Shown: positions 1 to 9,616 of the stretch, one piece after another
Layout of the letters: each line of letters opens with the position of its first letter
Numbering within the stretch: the stretch's first letter is position 1
DNA from: Jiella pelagia
GTDB lineage: Bacteria > Pseudomonadota > Alphaproteobacteria > Rhizobiales > Rhizobiaceae
Direction of reading: 5' to 3'
Assembly (NCBI RefSeq): GCF_026898155.1
Contig: NZ_CP114029.1
Location: forward strand, 4,382,001-4,446,000
DNA: 64,000 nt
The notes under the pieces: model-generated
What the model was told of the DNA's origin: nothing
The model's input: the letters and a program-made list of their open reading frames with translations, nothing else
Databases searched by the model: none
Translations under genes and position numbers: made by a program

Positions 1-1097
1 TGATTGTCCTGCTCGATCGAGGCGCCGTAGCGCGACATGGCCGAGCAGATCAGGAAGTACAGAAGGAACACGAACAGATAGCCTTCCGTGCCGTAGCGCA
101 CCCATTCGGGATCCTGCAGCGCCGCCTTGGTCGCGCCGAGAACGTCGAAGAGGCCGAGGATGCTGAAGAATGTGGTGTTCTTGAACGCCCGGATGATGTC
201 GTTGAACAGCGCCGGCACGACGATGGCCAGCGCCTGCGGCAGGACGATCTTGCGCATGCGCAGCCAGTAGCCGAGCCCCAGAGCTTGGGCCGCCTCGTCC
301 TGGCCCTCGGGAATCGCCTGCAGGCCGCCTCGCACCACCTCGGCCGCGTAGGCGGCAAAAAACACGATCATGCCGATCTCGGCGCGGATCAGCTTGTCGA
401 CGGAGAGTTCGGGCGGAAGGAACAGCGGCAGGATCAGGGCCGCGAAGAACAGGAGCGCCAGGAGCGGGATACCACGCACGCCTTCGATGGTGGCGACGCA
501 CAACAGGCGCACCACCGGCAGCTGTGAGCGCCGACCGATGGCCAGCAGAACGGCAAGCGGCAGGCCGCCGGCGACCGTGCCGCCGAAGATGACGAAGGTG
601 AGCGGCAGGCCGCCCCAGAGATCCGTGCCGATCGGCTCGAGGCCGAGCACGCCGCCGGCGAGGAGCACGATCGAACCGACGTAGACGATGGTCCAGCCGG
701 CCAGCCGGGTGCCGACCGCAAGCCAATTCGTCGCCGACACCACGCCCCAGCCGAGCCAGACCGCGACGATTGCGACGCCGCGCCATTGCTGGTCGTAGGG
801 ATAGGTGCCGAACAGGATCACCCGGTACTTCTCCGCGATCACTGCCCAGCATGCGCCCATCGCCGTTCTGCATGCGGCGCTGCCATCGGGGGAATACCAG
901 ACGGCGTCGATGATCGACCAGCGCAGGATATGCCACAGGGCGACGGCGACCATCGCGCCGAGGATGAGGGTTGCGATCCCGGTCGTGCGCGTCGGAAAGA
1001 GGTGGGACCGGGCAAAGGCGAGGGGCCCGCGGACCTCGATGCGAGACGCGCGCGCCGGTGAATGGGTCGGCAGGGCGAAGGAAGCAGGTCCCGACAT
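1..1097 (-). CDS. aapM: general L-amino acid ABC transporter permease AapM (3' end beyond window)
   Basis: This is the second inner-membrane permease of the Aap/Bzt-type general amino acid ABC importer. The ATG is at 1097, and the frame stays open to base 1, so about 365 codons are visible and the C-terminus lies outside the window. A hydrophobic N-terminal half is followed by the usual binding-protein-dependent permease domain. Its ATPase-contact (EAA-like) loop around residues 265-285 contains EGQDEAAQALGLGYWLRM. The gene starts 4 bases after the aapQ stop, so the two are co-transcribed and probably translationally coupled. The ATPase gene aapP is expected just to the left of the window. 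It is unlikely to be anything other than the AapM/BztC-type subunit, given its order after aapJ and aapQ. Confidence 0.9.
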   Translation of the reverse strand, partial: MSGPASFALPTHSPARASRIEVRGPLAFARSHLFPTRTTGIATLILGAMVAVALWHILRWSIIDAVWYSPDGSAACRTAMGACWAVIAEKYRVILFGTYPYDQQWRGVAIVAVWLGWGVVSATNWLAVGTRLAGWTIVYVGSIVLLAGGVLGLEPIGTDLWGGLPLTFVIFGGTVAGGLPLAVLLAIGRRSQLPVVRLLCVATIEGVRGIPLLALLFFAALILPLFLPPELSVDKLIRAEIGMIVFFAAYAAEVVRGGLQAIPEGQDEAAQALGLGYWLRMRKIVLPQALAIVVPALFNDIIRAFKNTTFFSILGLFDVLGATKAALQDPEWVRYGTEGYLFVFLLYFLICSAMSRYGASIEQDN

Positions 1098-1101
1098 GGC
1101 C

Positions 1102-2289
1102 TCAGCGCTCCGGAATCTGGACAAGGCGGTTGAGGACGTTCGCCGCCGCACCGATCGTCAGTGACAGCGCCAGATAGATCAGCGCCATGATGCACAGGAC
1201 CTCGATGGTCCGGCCGGAATAGGTGAGCACCGTGTTGGAAATGCTGAACAGGTCCGGATAGCCGACGGCGACGCCGAGCGAGGAGTTCTTCACGAGGCTG
1301 ACATACTGCGCCGCGAGCGGCGGGATGATGACGCGCAGCGCCTGCGGCACCATGACCTTGCGATAGAGATCGCTGCGGCTGAGACCGATCGCATTGGCCG
1401 CCTCGATCTGGCCGGCATCGACGCTGACCAGTCCGCCCCGCACGATCTCGGCGATGAAGGCGGCGATATAGAAGGACAGTCCGAAATAGATCGCCAGGAA
1501 CTCCGGCGCGAGCGTCGCGCCGCCGACGAAGTTGAAGCCCTTGAGTTCCGGTACACTCCACGCCGACGGCGCTCCGGCGACAAGCCAGGTGACGACGGCG
1601 GGTAACAGAAAGGCCGTGATTTCGGCGACTTTCTGAAGCTTCCAGCGCCGACCGGTGCGGCGACGGTGGCGGTCGGCGAGGCGCGAGATGCCGAATGCCA
1701 GCAAGGCGCCGACGACGAGCATCGCGACGACCGCGAGGAAGACGCCGCCATCTTCAGGTGCCGGAACCATCAGGCCGCGGTTGGAGGCGAAGGCCAGATC
1801 GAGGATCGACCACGATTGCCGCGGTCCCGGCATGAGGGTGAAGAAGCTGTACCAGAAAACGATCTGCACGAGCTGCGGCGTGTTGCGGAAGGCCTGGATG
1901 TAGGCTCCGGCAAGGCCCGCGACGAGGACGTTGCGGGACAGCCGGGCAAAGCCGAGCAGCGCCCCCATCACGGTGGCGGTGACGATGCTGAGCAGCGAGA
2001 GCATCACCGTGTTGCCGAGGCCGACGGCGATGGCATCAATATATTCGCTGCCGGGTCTGAAGCTGAAGAATGCCTCGCCGAGCGCGAAGGGAGCCGCGTT
2101 GAACAGGAAGCCGAGGCCGGACGTCATGCCGCGCTCGTCGAGCGCCTGCCGGGCATTGGTGACCAACCACACGGCGATCGCCAATAGCGCGACGACGAGC
2201 GCCACCTGCCAGACGAGAGCTCGCACGCGCGGCTGGCGCCAGAGCGGCACCATCGGTGCCGCCCCAGGGATCACGGAGGATCGTTTCAT
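1102..2289 (-). CDS. aapQ: general L-amino acid ABC transporter permease AapQ
   Basis: This is the first permease of the Aap amino acid importer, 395 residues, the usual family length. The N-terminal segment has a transmembrane helix (about residues 27-45) and a long periplasmic part. The C-terminal half has the permease fold with the coupling loop 'AGQIEAANAIGLSRSDLYRK' near residues 306-325. It works in the inner membrane with AapM, the binding protein AapJ and the ATPase AapP. The gene follows aapJ after 86 bases that hold a strong palindrome, and aapM begins 4 bases after its stop. It contains one of the four uninterrupted GAGCTC sites in the window (2217-2222). Confidence 0.93.
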   Translation of the reverse strand: MKRSSVIPGAAPMVPLWRQPRVRALVWQVALVVALLAIAVWLVTNARQALDERGMTSGLGFLFNAAPFALGEAFFSFRPGSEYIDAIAVGLGNTVMLSLLSIVTATVMGALLGFARLSRNVLVAGLAGAYIQAFRNTPQLVQIVFWYSFFTLMPGPRQSWSILDLAFASNRGLMVPAPEDGGVFLAVVAMLVVGALLAFGISRLADRHRRRTGRRWKLQKVAEITAFLLPAVVTWLVAGAPSAWSVPELKGFNFVGGATLAPEFLAIYFGLSFYIAAFIAEIVRGGLVSVDAGQIEAANAIGLSRSDLYRKVMVPQALRVIIPPLAAQYVSLVKNSSLGVAVGYPDLFSISNTVLTYSGRTIEVLCIMALIYLALSLTIGAAANVLNRLVQIPER

Positions 2290-2325
2290 GACAATCGGCT
2301 CGATGCGGTCGGTTTCAGCATTGGC

Positions 2326-2349
2326 CCGAAAATCGGAATCGATTTTCGG
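2326..2349. repeat. intercistronic palindrome between aapJ and aapQ
   Basis: A perfect 10-bp inverted repeat, CCGAAAATCG / CGATTTTCGG, with a 4-base loop lies between the aapJ stop (2376) and the aapQ start (2289). In the transcript it would form a stable hairpin. Such hairpins after binding-protein genes commonly stabilise the upstream message or reduce expression of the permeases. The same palindrome with similar flanks is, from memory, dispersed in rhizobial genomes, so it may also be a copy of a repetitive element. There is no T-run, so a full terminator is unlikely. Confidence 0.6.
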
Positions 2350-2375
2350 AAAGCACGATGCGTCGTTTCAAAGTG

Positions 2376-3399
2376 TCAGAGCGGCGGGGCGTAGATCAGG
2401 CCGCCGTCGAGATAGGATGCGTTGAGGCCGCGCGGCAGCTTCAACGCCGAGCCCATGCCGAGATTGCGCTCGAACACTTCGCCATAATTGCCGACTTGCT
2501 TGATGACCTTATGGGCCCAGTCGTTTGCAAGTCCGAGCCCCGTGCTGCCAGCCTCGTCGACGCCGAGCAGACGGCGCACCACCGGGTCTTCACTCGTTGA
2601 CTTCATCTCGTCGACATTCTTCGAGGTGATGCCGCTCTCTTCCGCCTGGATCAGCGCATAGACCGTCCACTGGACGATGTCGCGCCACTGGGCGTCATCC
2701 TGGCGCACGACCGGACCCTCGGGATCCTTGCCGAACCGCTCGGGCAGGATGATGTAGTCATCCGGGTTGGCGGCGACGGCGGCGCGGGTGGAGCCTCAAC
2801 CCCGAGGACGACTGCACCGCGACATCGCAGCGGCCGCCGAAAAAGGCGGTGTTGATTTCCTTCTGATCGTCGATGACGACGAGCTTCAGCGAAATATCGT
2901 ACTTTTTCTGGATGTCGGCGACGACGCGCTCGGAGGTCGAGCCGGGCCGCACGCAGACGCTTGCGCCATCGAGATCCTTGACGCTGGAGACCCCCAGCGA
3001 CGTCGGCACCATCAGGCCCTGGCCGTCGTAGAAAGTCGTTCCGACGAAGTCGAGGCCGAGGTCTGTGTCACGGGCTCTGGTCCAGGTGGTGTTGGCGACG
3101 GTGACGTCGACTTCACCGGTCTGGAGCGCGGTCAGGCGGGTCTGGTTGTTGGTCTTGAGATATTTGACCTTGGTCGCGTCGCCGAACACGGCCGCCGCGA
3201 GCGCGCGGCAGGTGTCGACGTCGATGCCATGCCACTCGCCCTTGCTGTCCACCGAGGAGAAGCCCGGGCGGCTGCCGTTGACGGCGCAGGTGACCACACC
3301 GCGATCCTTGACGCTATCGAGCGTCGAGGCGGATGCGGTGGCGCCGGTCGCCGCGAGCGCGCCGAGCGCGACCATGACCCTTGCGAGATGCTGTTTCAT
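2376..3399 (-). CDS. aapJ: general L-amino acid periplasmic binding protein AapJ, frameshifted as read
   Basis: This is the periplasmic receptor of the Aap importer. The N-terminal part (residues 1-200) has a signal peptide ending near ATASA and the family blocks GVVTCAVNGSRPGFSSVD and DVTVANTTWTRARDTDLGLD. The C-terminal part (NPDDYIILPERFGKDPEGPV onward) lies in another frame. The break is at 2791-2797, where GAGCCTC replaces a presumed GAGCTC. Deleting one base gives a continuous protein of about 340 residues, the normal family length. The ATG overlaps the stop of the upstream GntR gene by 4 bases and has a GGAG ribosome site. I infer a sequence or consensus error rather than a dead gene, because the permeases and regulator are otherwise preserved. 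Confidence 0.85.
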
Positions 3400-4110
3400 T
3401 CCGTGATCTCCATGCCGGTGGTGTTGCCGTCTTGTTTTGTCGATCGAATAGCGGTCGACGAAGCCGCTTTCATCTTGAGACGAATGGCGAGGCCGCGCTT
3501 GAGATGCGCGCGCATCAACTTCCTCGCGTCCCGTGCCGCGCGCTGTTCGATGGCCGCAAAAATCGCGATGTGATCGGCCAGGGTCGAATAGACGGCTTCG
3601 TCGGAGAAATAGCGTGGCAGGTGGAATGCCAGCCGGAAGCGCAAGCGGAGCAACCGCACGCTCTCCTGCAGTGCCGCGTTGCCCGCGGCCACCATCAAAA
3701 GCTCATGGAACTCGGTGCCGGCATCGTCGATCTCCGCAGCCGTAAAGGCGGACGGATCCTGTGCCATCGTCCGCATGCGCGCGCCGCAGGCAGCAAGTTG
3801 CGGCGTCACGCCCTGGCCGGCTGCGAGGCTCGGCGGCCAGGCATTCCAGCGCCTCGCGCACCTGATAGATCTCGTCCAGATCATCGGTCGAGATCGAGCG
3901 CACGAAGGTGCCGCGGGCCGGTTTCACCTCGACGACGCCCTCCTGCTCGAGCTGATGCAGCGCCTCGCGGACAGGCATGCGGCCGAAGCCGAGCTGCTCG
4001 GCGAGCTTGCGCTCGGACAGAGGCGCCCCGTCATCGAGGGAGCCGCCGAAGATCAGATCGACCAGGCGGTGATAGGCGCGGTCGCGCTCGAATTTGAATG
4101 GCGTCTTCAT
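3396..4110 (-). CDS. GntR-family (FCD) transcriptional regulator, frameshifted as read
   Basis: The N-terminal winged helix (residues 10-75, LAEQLGFGRMPVREALHQLE then GVVEVKPARGTFV) is typical of FadR-subfamily GntR repressors. The C-terminal FCD ligand domain (AGTEFHELLMVAAGN, LADHIAIFAAIEQRAARDAR) is in another frame. The break is at 3825-3831, GAGGCTC for a presumed GAGCTC; removing one base joins the halves as ECLAAELAAGQGV, giving about 237 residues, normal for the family. Its stop overlaps the aapJ start (ATGA), so the regulator is the first gene of the aap operon and probably controls amino acid uptake. A palindromic site lies 10-30 bases upstream of its start. The ligand is unknown, perhaps an amino acid. 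Confidence 0.85.
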
Positions 4111-4119
4111 GCCGGCAGT

Positions 4120-4139
4120 CTGGTCGACCGGTATACCAG
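4120..4139. promoter_or_regulatory. candidate operator for the GntR regulator of the aap operon
   Basis: The 20-base sequence CTGGTCGACCGGTATACCAG has inverted ends (CTGGT...ACCAG) and contains two adjacent 8-bp palindromes, GGTCGACC and GGTATACC. It lies just upstream of the GntR gene start at 4110. FCD-type GntR proteins often bind TGGT-N(x)-ACCA sites beside their own genes, so autoregulation of the regulator-aapJQM operon is plausible. This is inference from position and symmetry only. Confidence 0.5.
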
Positions 4140-4446
4140 TTGCAAGTCCAAATATGCGCCATCAACTGCCTGGTTCTAAGGCAATTGAAGGCAGCGGGCT
4201 TTTGCTTCATTTACGATGAGATGCTTCGAAGTCGGACATCCAGAAGCGTACGGCGTCCTATCGCCCGCCCAGCAGATAGTCAGAAAGAGGCCTGACGGGG
4301 CCGAAAGGAGGCCAGCAGCTTCGGGGCAAAGTCAGCGGAAAGCTGCCATTCCGGAAACGATCAATGAAGGACATTGCTGACAAAAGGACCGGCATTAGAT
4401 CTGACGGAGTCGAAGGGCTGAACCAGCCCGGCCAAGAGGAAGTTGA
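4140..4446. other. intergenic, no supportable gene
   Basis: About 300 bases between the divergent aap regulator and a small rightward ORF. Apart from the operator-like site at its left end and promoters that must lie here, I see no coding signal, RNA gene or clear repeat. Confidence 0.5.
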
Positions 4447-4632
4447 ATGACAAACAAGAGCAAGACAGAGACTGTCACCAGGACTGGTCCGACGGCTCCG
4501 TCGAGCCTCCACGATGGTATGCCTATTGCCGACAAGCGGGTTCGTTTTGGGAAGGGCGCTGGCAAATGGCTTCTGGTTTTCTGTGCCGTAATCATCGGCG
4601 CGATCCTGCTCTACGTTGAAGGCGTTGTCTGA
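4447..4632 (+). CDS. small single-helix membrane protein, unknown function
   Basis: A 61-residue ORF with ATG at 4447 and a purine-rich ribosome site (AAGAGGAA, 4435-4442). The N-terminal 40 residues are polar. A basic stretch (RFGKGAGK) precedes one strongly hydrophobic helix (WLLVFCAVIIGAILLYV, about residues 41-57), so it would sit in the inner membrane with its N-terminus in the cytoplasm. I do not recognise the family. It contains a GAGCCTC at 4502, but the frame as read gives the better protein: deleting a base there would destroy the helix. So this is an ordinary GAGCCTC, not one of the broken sites. Confidence 0.4.
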   Translation: MTNKSKTETVTRTGPTAPSSLHDGMPIADKRVRFGKGAGKWLLVFCAVIIGAILLYVEGVV

Positions 4633-5253
4633 GCGAAAACACCGAGCCGCCGCGCGTCTCCCATCAGATCTCTTCCGGCAGTTGTTGCTATGGGCCGGGA
4701 GCTGACCATCAGCTTTCAGGCACTTTGCTGCTTATGCTGCCGTTACCGTGCCCCAGTGCGGGTTCGCGGACGTTCGTCGAACCATCGCAACAAGCAGTCC
4801 CGTGCGGCGCCCGGAAAAGTTCGCTCGAGAAAGCCACAGACGACATTTGATGGCAGCCGAGGGCTGTGTAGTCACGCATGATCCCGTCACATTGCCGGCT
4901 TCTTCGACCGAATAGCCAACCATCCTCGTGCACGCCCAGCGTACCCCCGATCCCCTTATCCTTCGTCGTCTCTATGGTGCCCCCCCATCGTCCTATTGCG
5001 GCTGATCCGTCAAAGCGCCGTAACGCTGGAGGCCGTTGTTGGCACGAAGTCCCACTTGAACACTGAATCTCTGCGCGGGACCGATAGGAGGCCAAACGCC
5101 TGACGCTGTTCGGGCGGATCGATTGCGGTCGAGAGTTCTGCCGGCGGGGCCGCGCCGTCCGGATCGCCTGACAATAAGCCTCGAACGCAATCTCGGACGT
5201 CCAACATCGCGTTCGAGGTCGAGAATGCCGGCGATCCGGGCGAGGGTCAGGGC
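4633..5253. other. 620-base stretch with no convincing gene
   Basis: Open frames exist here (for example on the minus strand, 4709-5320), but their translations are arginine- and serine-rich without domain-like patterning, as expected for shadow frames in GC-rich DNA. No RNA gene or transposon end was recognised. The right end carries the ribosome site of the exporter adaptor gene. Confidence 0.5.
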
Positions 5254-6346
5254 ATGAACGCTCATGCTCATCCCGACCCCGACCTGTCCGCGACGCTGGC
5301 GTCGCTCTCGCTCGCGACACCGTTCGCCGCCCTGCCTCCGCCGAGACGTCTCGGCGGGAGCCTTCCGCTTCTCGTCGTTGTGTCCGCGTTGCTCACCGGC
5401 GGAGCGGCCTATGCCCTCCTGCCGCTTCAGTTCTTCAGCGAGGATGCCGAGCGCCCCAACGCGCTGACCGCGTCGGTGCCGACAGCTGATCCGCAGACGC
5501 AGTCAGGCATCGCACCGTCTGCTCCAGTTGCGACCTCGTTCCGGGCGGTGACCGGTTCAGGCCACGTCGTCGCGCTGGCAGAGGCTTCGGTGCATGCGCG
5601 CCGCGGCGGGACGGTCGCGGAGCCTCGGCGCCGACATCGGCACCCGCGTCTCGTCCGGACAGGTCCTGTTGCGTCTCGACGATCCAGACCTTCGCTTCGC
5701 TCTGAACGCGGCAGAACTCGCCCGTGATCGGGCGCGGCTGGAACTCAAAGCCCGGCATTTCGACGCGAAAGAGGCCGAAGCCGCGGCCCACCGCGCATGG
5801 ACCCTTTCGGCCAAAGGAGCGCTTGGCGAGCAGGCAGCGCGGGACGCAACTGCCGCAGTAGAGCGGACGGCCATCCTCGCGGCCCAGGCTGAAGGCCACC
5901 TCGCCGAAGCCGAACTCGCCGTGTCGCGGGCGGTGCAGGCCCTGGAAGAACTGACGGTGCGGGCGCCGATCGCCGGCATCGTGACGGCCCGCGATGCGAG
6001 GCTCGGCGAAGCCATCCTGGCTCAGGTCGACGCCCGCGGCGATGCTCCGCTTTTCACGATCATCGATCCGAGCCGCCTGGCGCTCGACGTCGACATCGCC
6101 GAGACCGCGCTCGCCGACGTGGAGGTCGGCCACCGCGGCGAGGCCGTGCTCGACGCTTATCCCGATCGCCCCTTCGCCGTCACCGTGACCCGCATCGCGC
6201 CCGTCGCCTCGGCCGAGCGCGGCACGATCGCGCTGCGCCTCGCCTTCTCCGATGCGCCGCCCGGCATGCGCCCGGCCATGGCCGCCCGCGTCACGCTCCA
6301 GACCGCCGACGATCTCGCCTCCGTACCCTCAGGACACAAACCATGA
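5254..6346 (+). CDS. MacA/HlyD-type periplasmic adaptor of an ABC exporter, frameshifted as read
   Basis: This is the membrane-fusion subunit expected to link the ABC exporter to the outer envelope. One N-terminal transmembrane helix (about residues 33-52, LPLLVVVSALLTGGAAYALL) is followed by a lipoyl/barrel-sandwich half, an alpha-hairpin rich in A/E/R (around residues 150-230) and the returning lipoyl half VRAPIAGIVTARDARLGE. The frame breaks at 5620-5626 (GAGCCTC for a presumed GAGCTC); removing one base gives GGTVAELGADIGTRVSSGQV, a typical lipoyl-domain turn, and a protein of about 364 residues. Its end overlaps the ATPase start by 4 bases (ATGA). No TolC-like gene is present in the window. 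Confidence 0.82.
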
Positions 6347-7044
6347 CCGACGATCCCTCCTTCATCCACCTTGCCGGCGTCGCCAAGAGCTATGGCCGCG
6401 GCGAAGAGCGGCTGCCTATCTTCGACGGGCTCTCACTGGACATCCCGCGCGGTGATTTCGTCGCGGTCATGGGCCCGTCCGGTTCCGGCAAGTCGACACT
6501 CCTCAATCTCCTCGCCGGGCTCGACACGGCGGAGGCGGGGCGCGTCTCGATCGGCGGCTCGGACCTCTCCGTCATGGGCGAGGGTGCGAGAGGCCGCTGG
6601 CGGACGCAGACGCTCGGCATCGTCTTCCAGTTCTACAACCTCCTGCCCATGCTGACGGCGGCCGAGAACGTCGAGCTTCCACTTCTCCTGCGCCCGTTAT
6701 CGAAGCGGGAGCGCCGGGAAAGAGTGGCGACAGTGCTCGGCCTTCTCGGCCTCCAGGAACGCGCTCGTCACTATCCGCGGCAGATGTCGGGCGGCCAGCA
6801 GCAGCGTGTCGGCATCGCGCGGGCGATCGTCACCGACCCCGCTTTGCTCCTCTGCGACGAGCCGACGGGCGACCTCGATCGTCGCTCGGCCGACGAGGCA
6901 CTCGCCATGCTGAACCTTCTCAACCGCGAACTCGGCAAGACGATCGTGATGGTCACGCATGATCCGGCGGCTGCAAAGGTCGCGCGACGGGTGCTGCATC
7001 TCGACAAGGGCACCTTCCGCCCCGAAGTCGCGGAGGCGGCGTGA
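6343..7044 (+). CDS. ABC exporter ATPase, MacB/LolD type
   Basis: A 233-residue nucleotide-binding subunit, the usual length for the LolD/MacB/FtsE class. Walker [10 protein letters not shown] is at about residues 45-53, the Q-loop region is [15 protein letters not shown], the signature is MSGGQQQR, Walker B with D-loop is [12 protein letters not shown], and the switch histidine is in VMVTHD. It energises the two adjacent FtsX-like permeases in the inner membrane. Overlaps of a few bases with the adaptor gene on the left and the first permease on the right indicate one operon. The substrate cannot be read from sequence; this class exports lipoproteins, peptides or small amphiphiles. Confidence 0.92.
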   Translation: MTDDPSFIHLAGVAKSYGRGEERLPIFDGLSLDIPRGDFVAVMGPSGSGKSTLLNLLAGLDTAEAGRVSIGGSDLSVMGEGARGRWRTQTLGIVFQFYNLLPMLTAAENVELPLLLRPLSKRERRERVATVLGLLGLQERARHYPRQMSGGQQQRVGIARAIVTDPALLLCDEPTGDLDRRSADEALAMLNLLNRELGKTIVMVTHDPAAAKVARRVLHLDKGTFRPEVAEAA

Positions 7045-8184
7045 TGAGCTCCGTTCGCCTTCTGCATCTGAACGCCTGGCGCAAGCCGTTGCGGACCCTT
7101 CTGATGATGCTCTCCGTCGCGGTCGCCTTTCTCGTCTATGGTCTCGGCCAGGGCTTCCTCGCCGGCTCGCAAGGGGCCGGCGGTGCCGACGAGAGCCGGC
7201 TCGTCGTCCAAAGCCGCAACGGCTCGAAGCAGCCGCTTCCGCAAGCCATGGTCGCCAGGATCGCTGCCATGCCGGAGGTCGCAGCCGTCGCCGCTTCGGC
7301 CCGCATCCGCGGCTATGTCACGACGCAGACGAACGTCGCAGTGGCCAGCGCCGTCGACCCGCAGGCGATGGCCGGCATCATGGGCAAGGAGACTCGGCCT
7401 GACACCGGACCTCCTCGCCGCGCTCGGCGGCGCCCGAGACCGCGTGCTCGTCGGCCGTGCCCTGATGGAGGCAGAGGGGTGGCGCGTCGGCCAGCGCGTC
7501 GCGCTGACGCCCTTCCAGATGAAGCGGGCGGACGGCGCTTCCTGGAGCTTCGTGATCGCCGGCACCTTCGCCGGCGCTCGGGCGGACGTCGACACCTACT
7601 TCATGATCGCCCGCTATGACTACGTGAACGCCGCCCGCGCCAAGGGGCAGGACACGGTGGACGGCATCCTCGTCCAGCCGCGCCCGAACGTCTCGCCGAG
7701 CGAACTGGCGGCTCGGATCGATGCCGCCTTCCTGTCCTCCGCCGCACCGACGCGCACCCAATCCGAAAAGGCTTTCCTCGAAGCCCTCATCCGGCAGATT
7801 GCCGACTTCGGGCTGATCGTCACGCTCGTCACCACGGCCTCCTTCGTCACGATCCTGATGATCGTCGCCAACACCATGGCCTTTGCGGTGCGCGAGCGCC
7901 GCTTCGAGATCGGTGTCCTGAAGGTGCTCGGCTTCTCCGGCCGCCGCATCCTGGCGCTCGTCCTTGGCGAGACGCTCTTCGTCTTCCTCGCTGGCGGTCT
8001 CGCCGGCCTCGGGCTTGCCAAGCTGGCCGAAGGTCTCGCGCCAGCCGAACTCGGCCTCGCATTGACGCCGCTGGTCCTTGCCCGGGCGATGTTCGTCCTC
8101 CTCGCCCTCGCGCTTCTCACCGGCCTCATGCCGGCGCTGCTCGCGCTACGCACCTCCACCGCCAACGCCCTCCGGTCCCGGTAG
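7044..8184 (+). CDS. ABC exporter permease 1 (FtsX/MacB_PCD fold), frameshifted as read
   Basis: The start is taken as ATG 7044, overlapping the ATPase stop (TGATG). There is one N-terminal transmembrane helix (about residues 15-35), a periplasmic MacB_PCD-like domain of about 220 residues, then three C-terminal helices in an FtsX domain ([37 protein letters not shown]). The frame breaks at 7389-7395, where GAGACTC stands for a presumed GAGCTC. Deleting the A gives [19 protein letters not shown] and a protein of about 380 residues. This is the only one of the 14 broken sites with A as the inserted base. An intact GAGCTC occurs at 7046-7051 in the same gene. Confidence 0.85.
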
Positions 8185-8191
8185 CTTCAAG

Positions 8192-9389
8192 ATGTCCTCC
8201 TTTCTCCGCCAGACCCTCGTCCTTACCCGCGCCGCGCTCGCCGGTATTCCCCGGCGCGCCGCCGTCTCCTTGTCCATGATCCTGTCGATCGCCCTCGTCG
8301 TCGTGGTGCTGATCGGCTTCCTCGCCATGGCCGCCGGCCTCGGAAAGACGCTGAGATCAAGCGGGAGCGAAGACGTCGCCGTGATCCTTGGCGGCGGCGG
8401 TACCCAAGAGATCACCTCGAGCATTCCGCCCGAGGCCGTGCGCGGTCTCAAAGGGCGCGGAGTTGCCGCCGGCATCGCCGTTGGCCCCTCCGGGCCTCTT
8501 TCCAGCCGCGAGGCTCCTGATCCCCGTCGATGCGACGGATGCGAAAGGGACGCCCCGAACCATCTCCCTGCGCGGCATGGATGCCGCCGGACCGGTCCTG
8601 CGCGGTACTGCTACGATCTCCAGCGGTCGGATGTTCGCGCCGGGATCCCACGAAATCGTCGTGGGCGCTCGGCTGGCGCGGGATCTTGGGGTTCAGGTGC
8701 CTGGCGGAGCGATCCGCCTCGGTCCGCTCGACTGGACGGTTTCCGGGACCGTCTCGGCGAAGGGCGGTGCGGCGGAATCGGAAGTCTGGGCTGACCTCGA
8801 CGCCGTCCGTTCGGCCTTCGACCGGCAAGGCGAGGTCCAGACGCTGCGCGTCCGCCTTGACGGGCCGCAGGGACTCGCAAAGCTTGGGGAAGCCTTGTCT
8901 GAAGTCTCCACGACGCCGCTCGCAGCGATGACAGAGAAGGAGTTCATGGCCGGCCAGTCGGCCCGGATGGAACGCCTCGTCACGCTCTTCGGCTGGCCGA
9001 TCGCGATCCTGATGGCCGTGGCAGCCGGCGCTGGCGCCGTCAATACCATGGCAAGCTCGGTCTCCGACCGCACGAATGAGATCGCGACCCTGCGCGTTCT
9101 CGGCTTCGGCCGGACAGCCGCCTTCGCCGCCACTTTAACGGAAGCCCTCGTCCTGGCCACCGTCGGGGCCATCCTCGGTGCGCTCGTATCCTTCGCGATC
9201 ATCGACGGCTGGCAGGCCTCGACGCTGGGTGCCGCCGGGACGCAACTCGCCTTCGGTCTGGCGGTTACCCCGATTGTTCTGGTCCAGGCTGGCACTCTGG
9301 CGCTCCTCATCGGCGCCCTTGGTGGAGTGTTGCCGGCGTTTACAGCCACGCGGTTGCCCATTGTCGATGCGCTTAAGGAGCGGATGTAA
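8192..9389 (+). CDS. ABC exporter permease 2 (FtsX/MacB_PCD fold), frameshifted as read
   Basis: The gene starts at ATG 8192, 7 bases after the end of permease 1, and has the same layout. There is a helix at about residues 22-45 (LSMILSIALVVVVLIGFLAM), a periplasmic domain, and three C-terminal helices with the FtsX block TNEIATLRVLGFGRTAAFAA. The break is at 8510-8516 (GAGGCTC for a presumed GAGCTC); removing one base gives SSRELLIPVDATD and about 398 residues. Two different permeases with one ATPase suggest a heterodimeric transporter (LolCDE-like arrangement) rather than a MacB homodimer. It is the last gene of the operon. Confidence 0.85.
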
Positions 9390-9616
9390 TTGATGCGTTG
9401 CTGTCGCGAGTCATGACCAGCGGAATGTCAGCTTTCCCGAACTCAGAATGAGCGGCGGGACGACCGGCTTGGGCGTTGAGCAGACTCCGAGCTTGGCAGA
9501 ACTGGGCTGAAGGAGACGGTCGGCTTTGGCGCGCAGCAAGCGGAAAGCCGCCGTTCGGGCTTCGAGAAATTGCAGCGGCGCTTGCTCCGATGGTCAGGAG
9601 CCAGGGAATGATCGGC

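Noticed and set aside
4502-4508. GAGCCTC inside the 61-codon ORF as an artefact site.
   Set aside because: The frame as read yields a well-formed single-helix membrane protein; deleting a base gives a shorter protein with no features.
4709-5320. A 203-codon minus-strand ORF.
   Set aside because: The translation is arginine/serine-rich without domain character, overlaps the start of the exporter adaptor gene, and has no convincing ribosome site.
7389-7395. Programmed ribosomal frameshifting as the cause of the breaks.
   Set aside because: No slippery heptamer accompanies the breaks, the proteins are of unrelated function, and the shared element is a DNA palindrome read in different codon phases.
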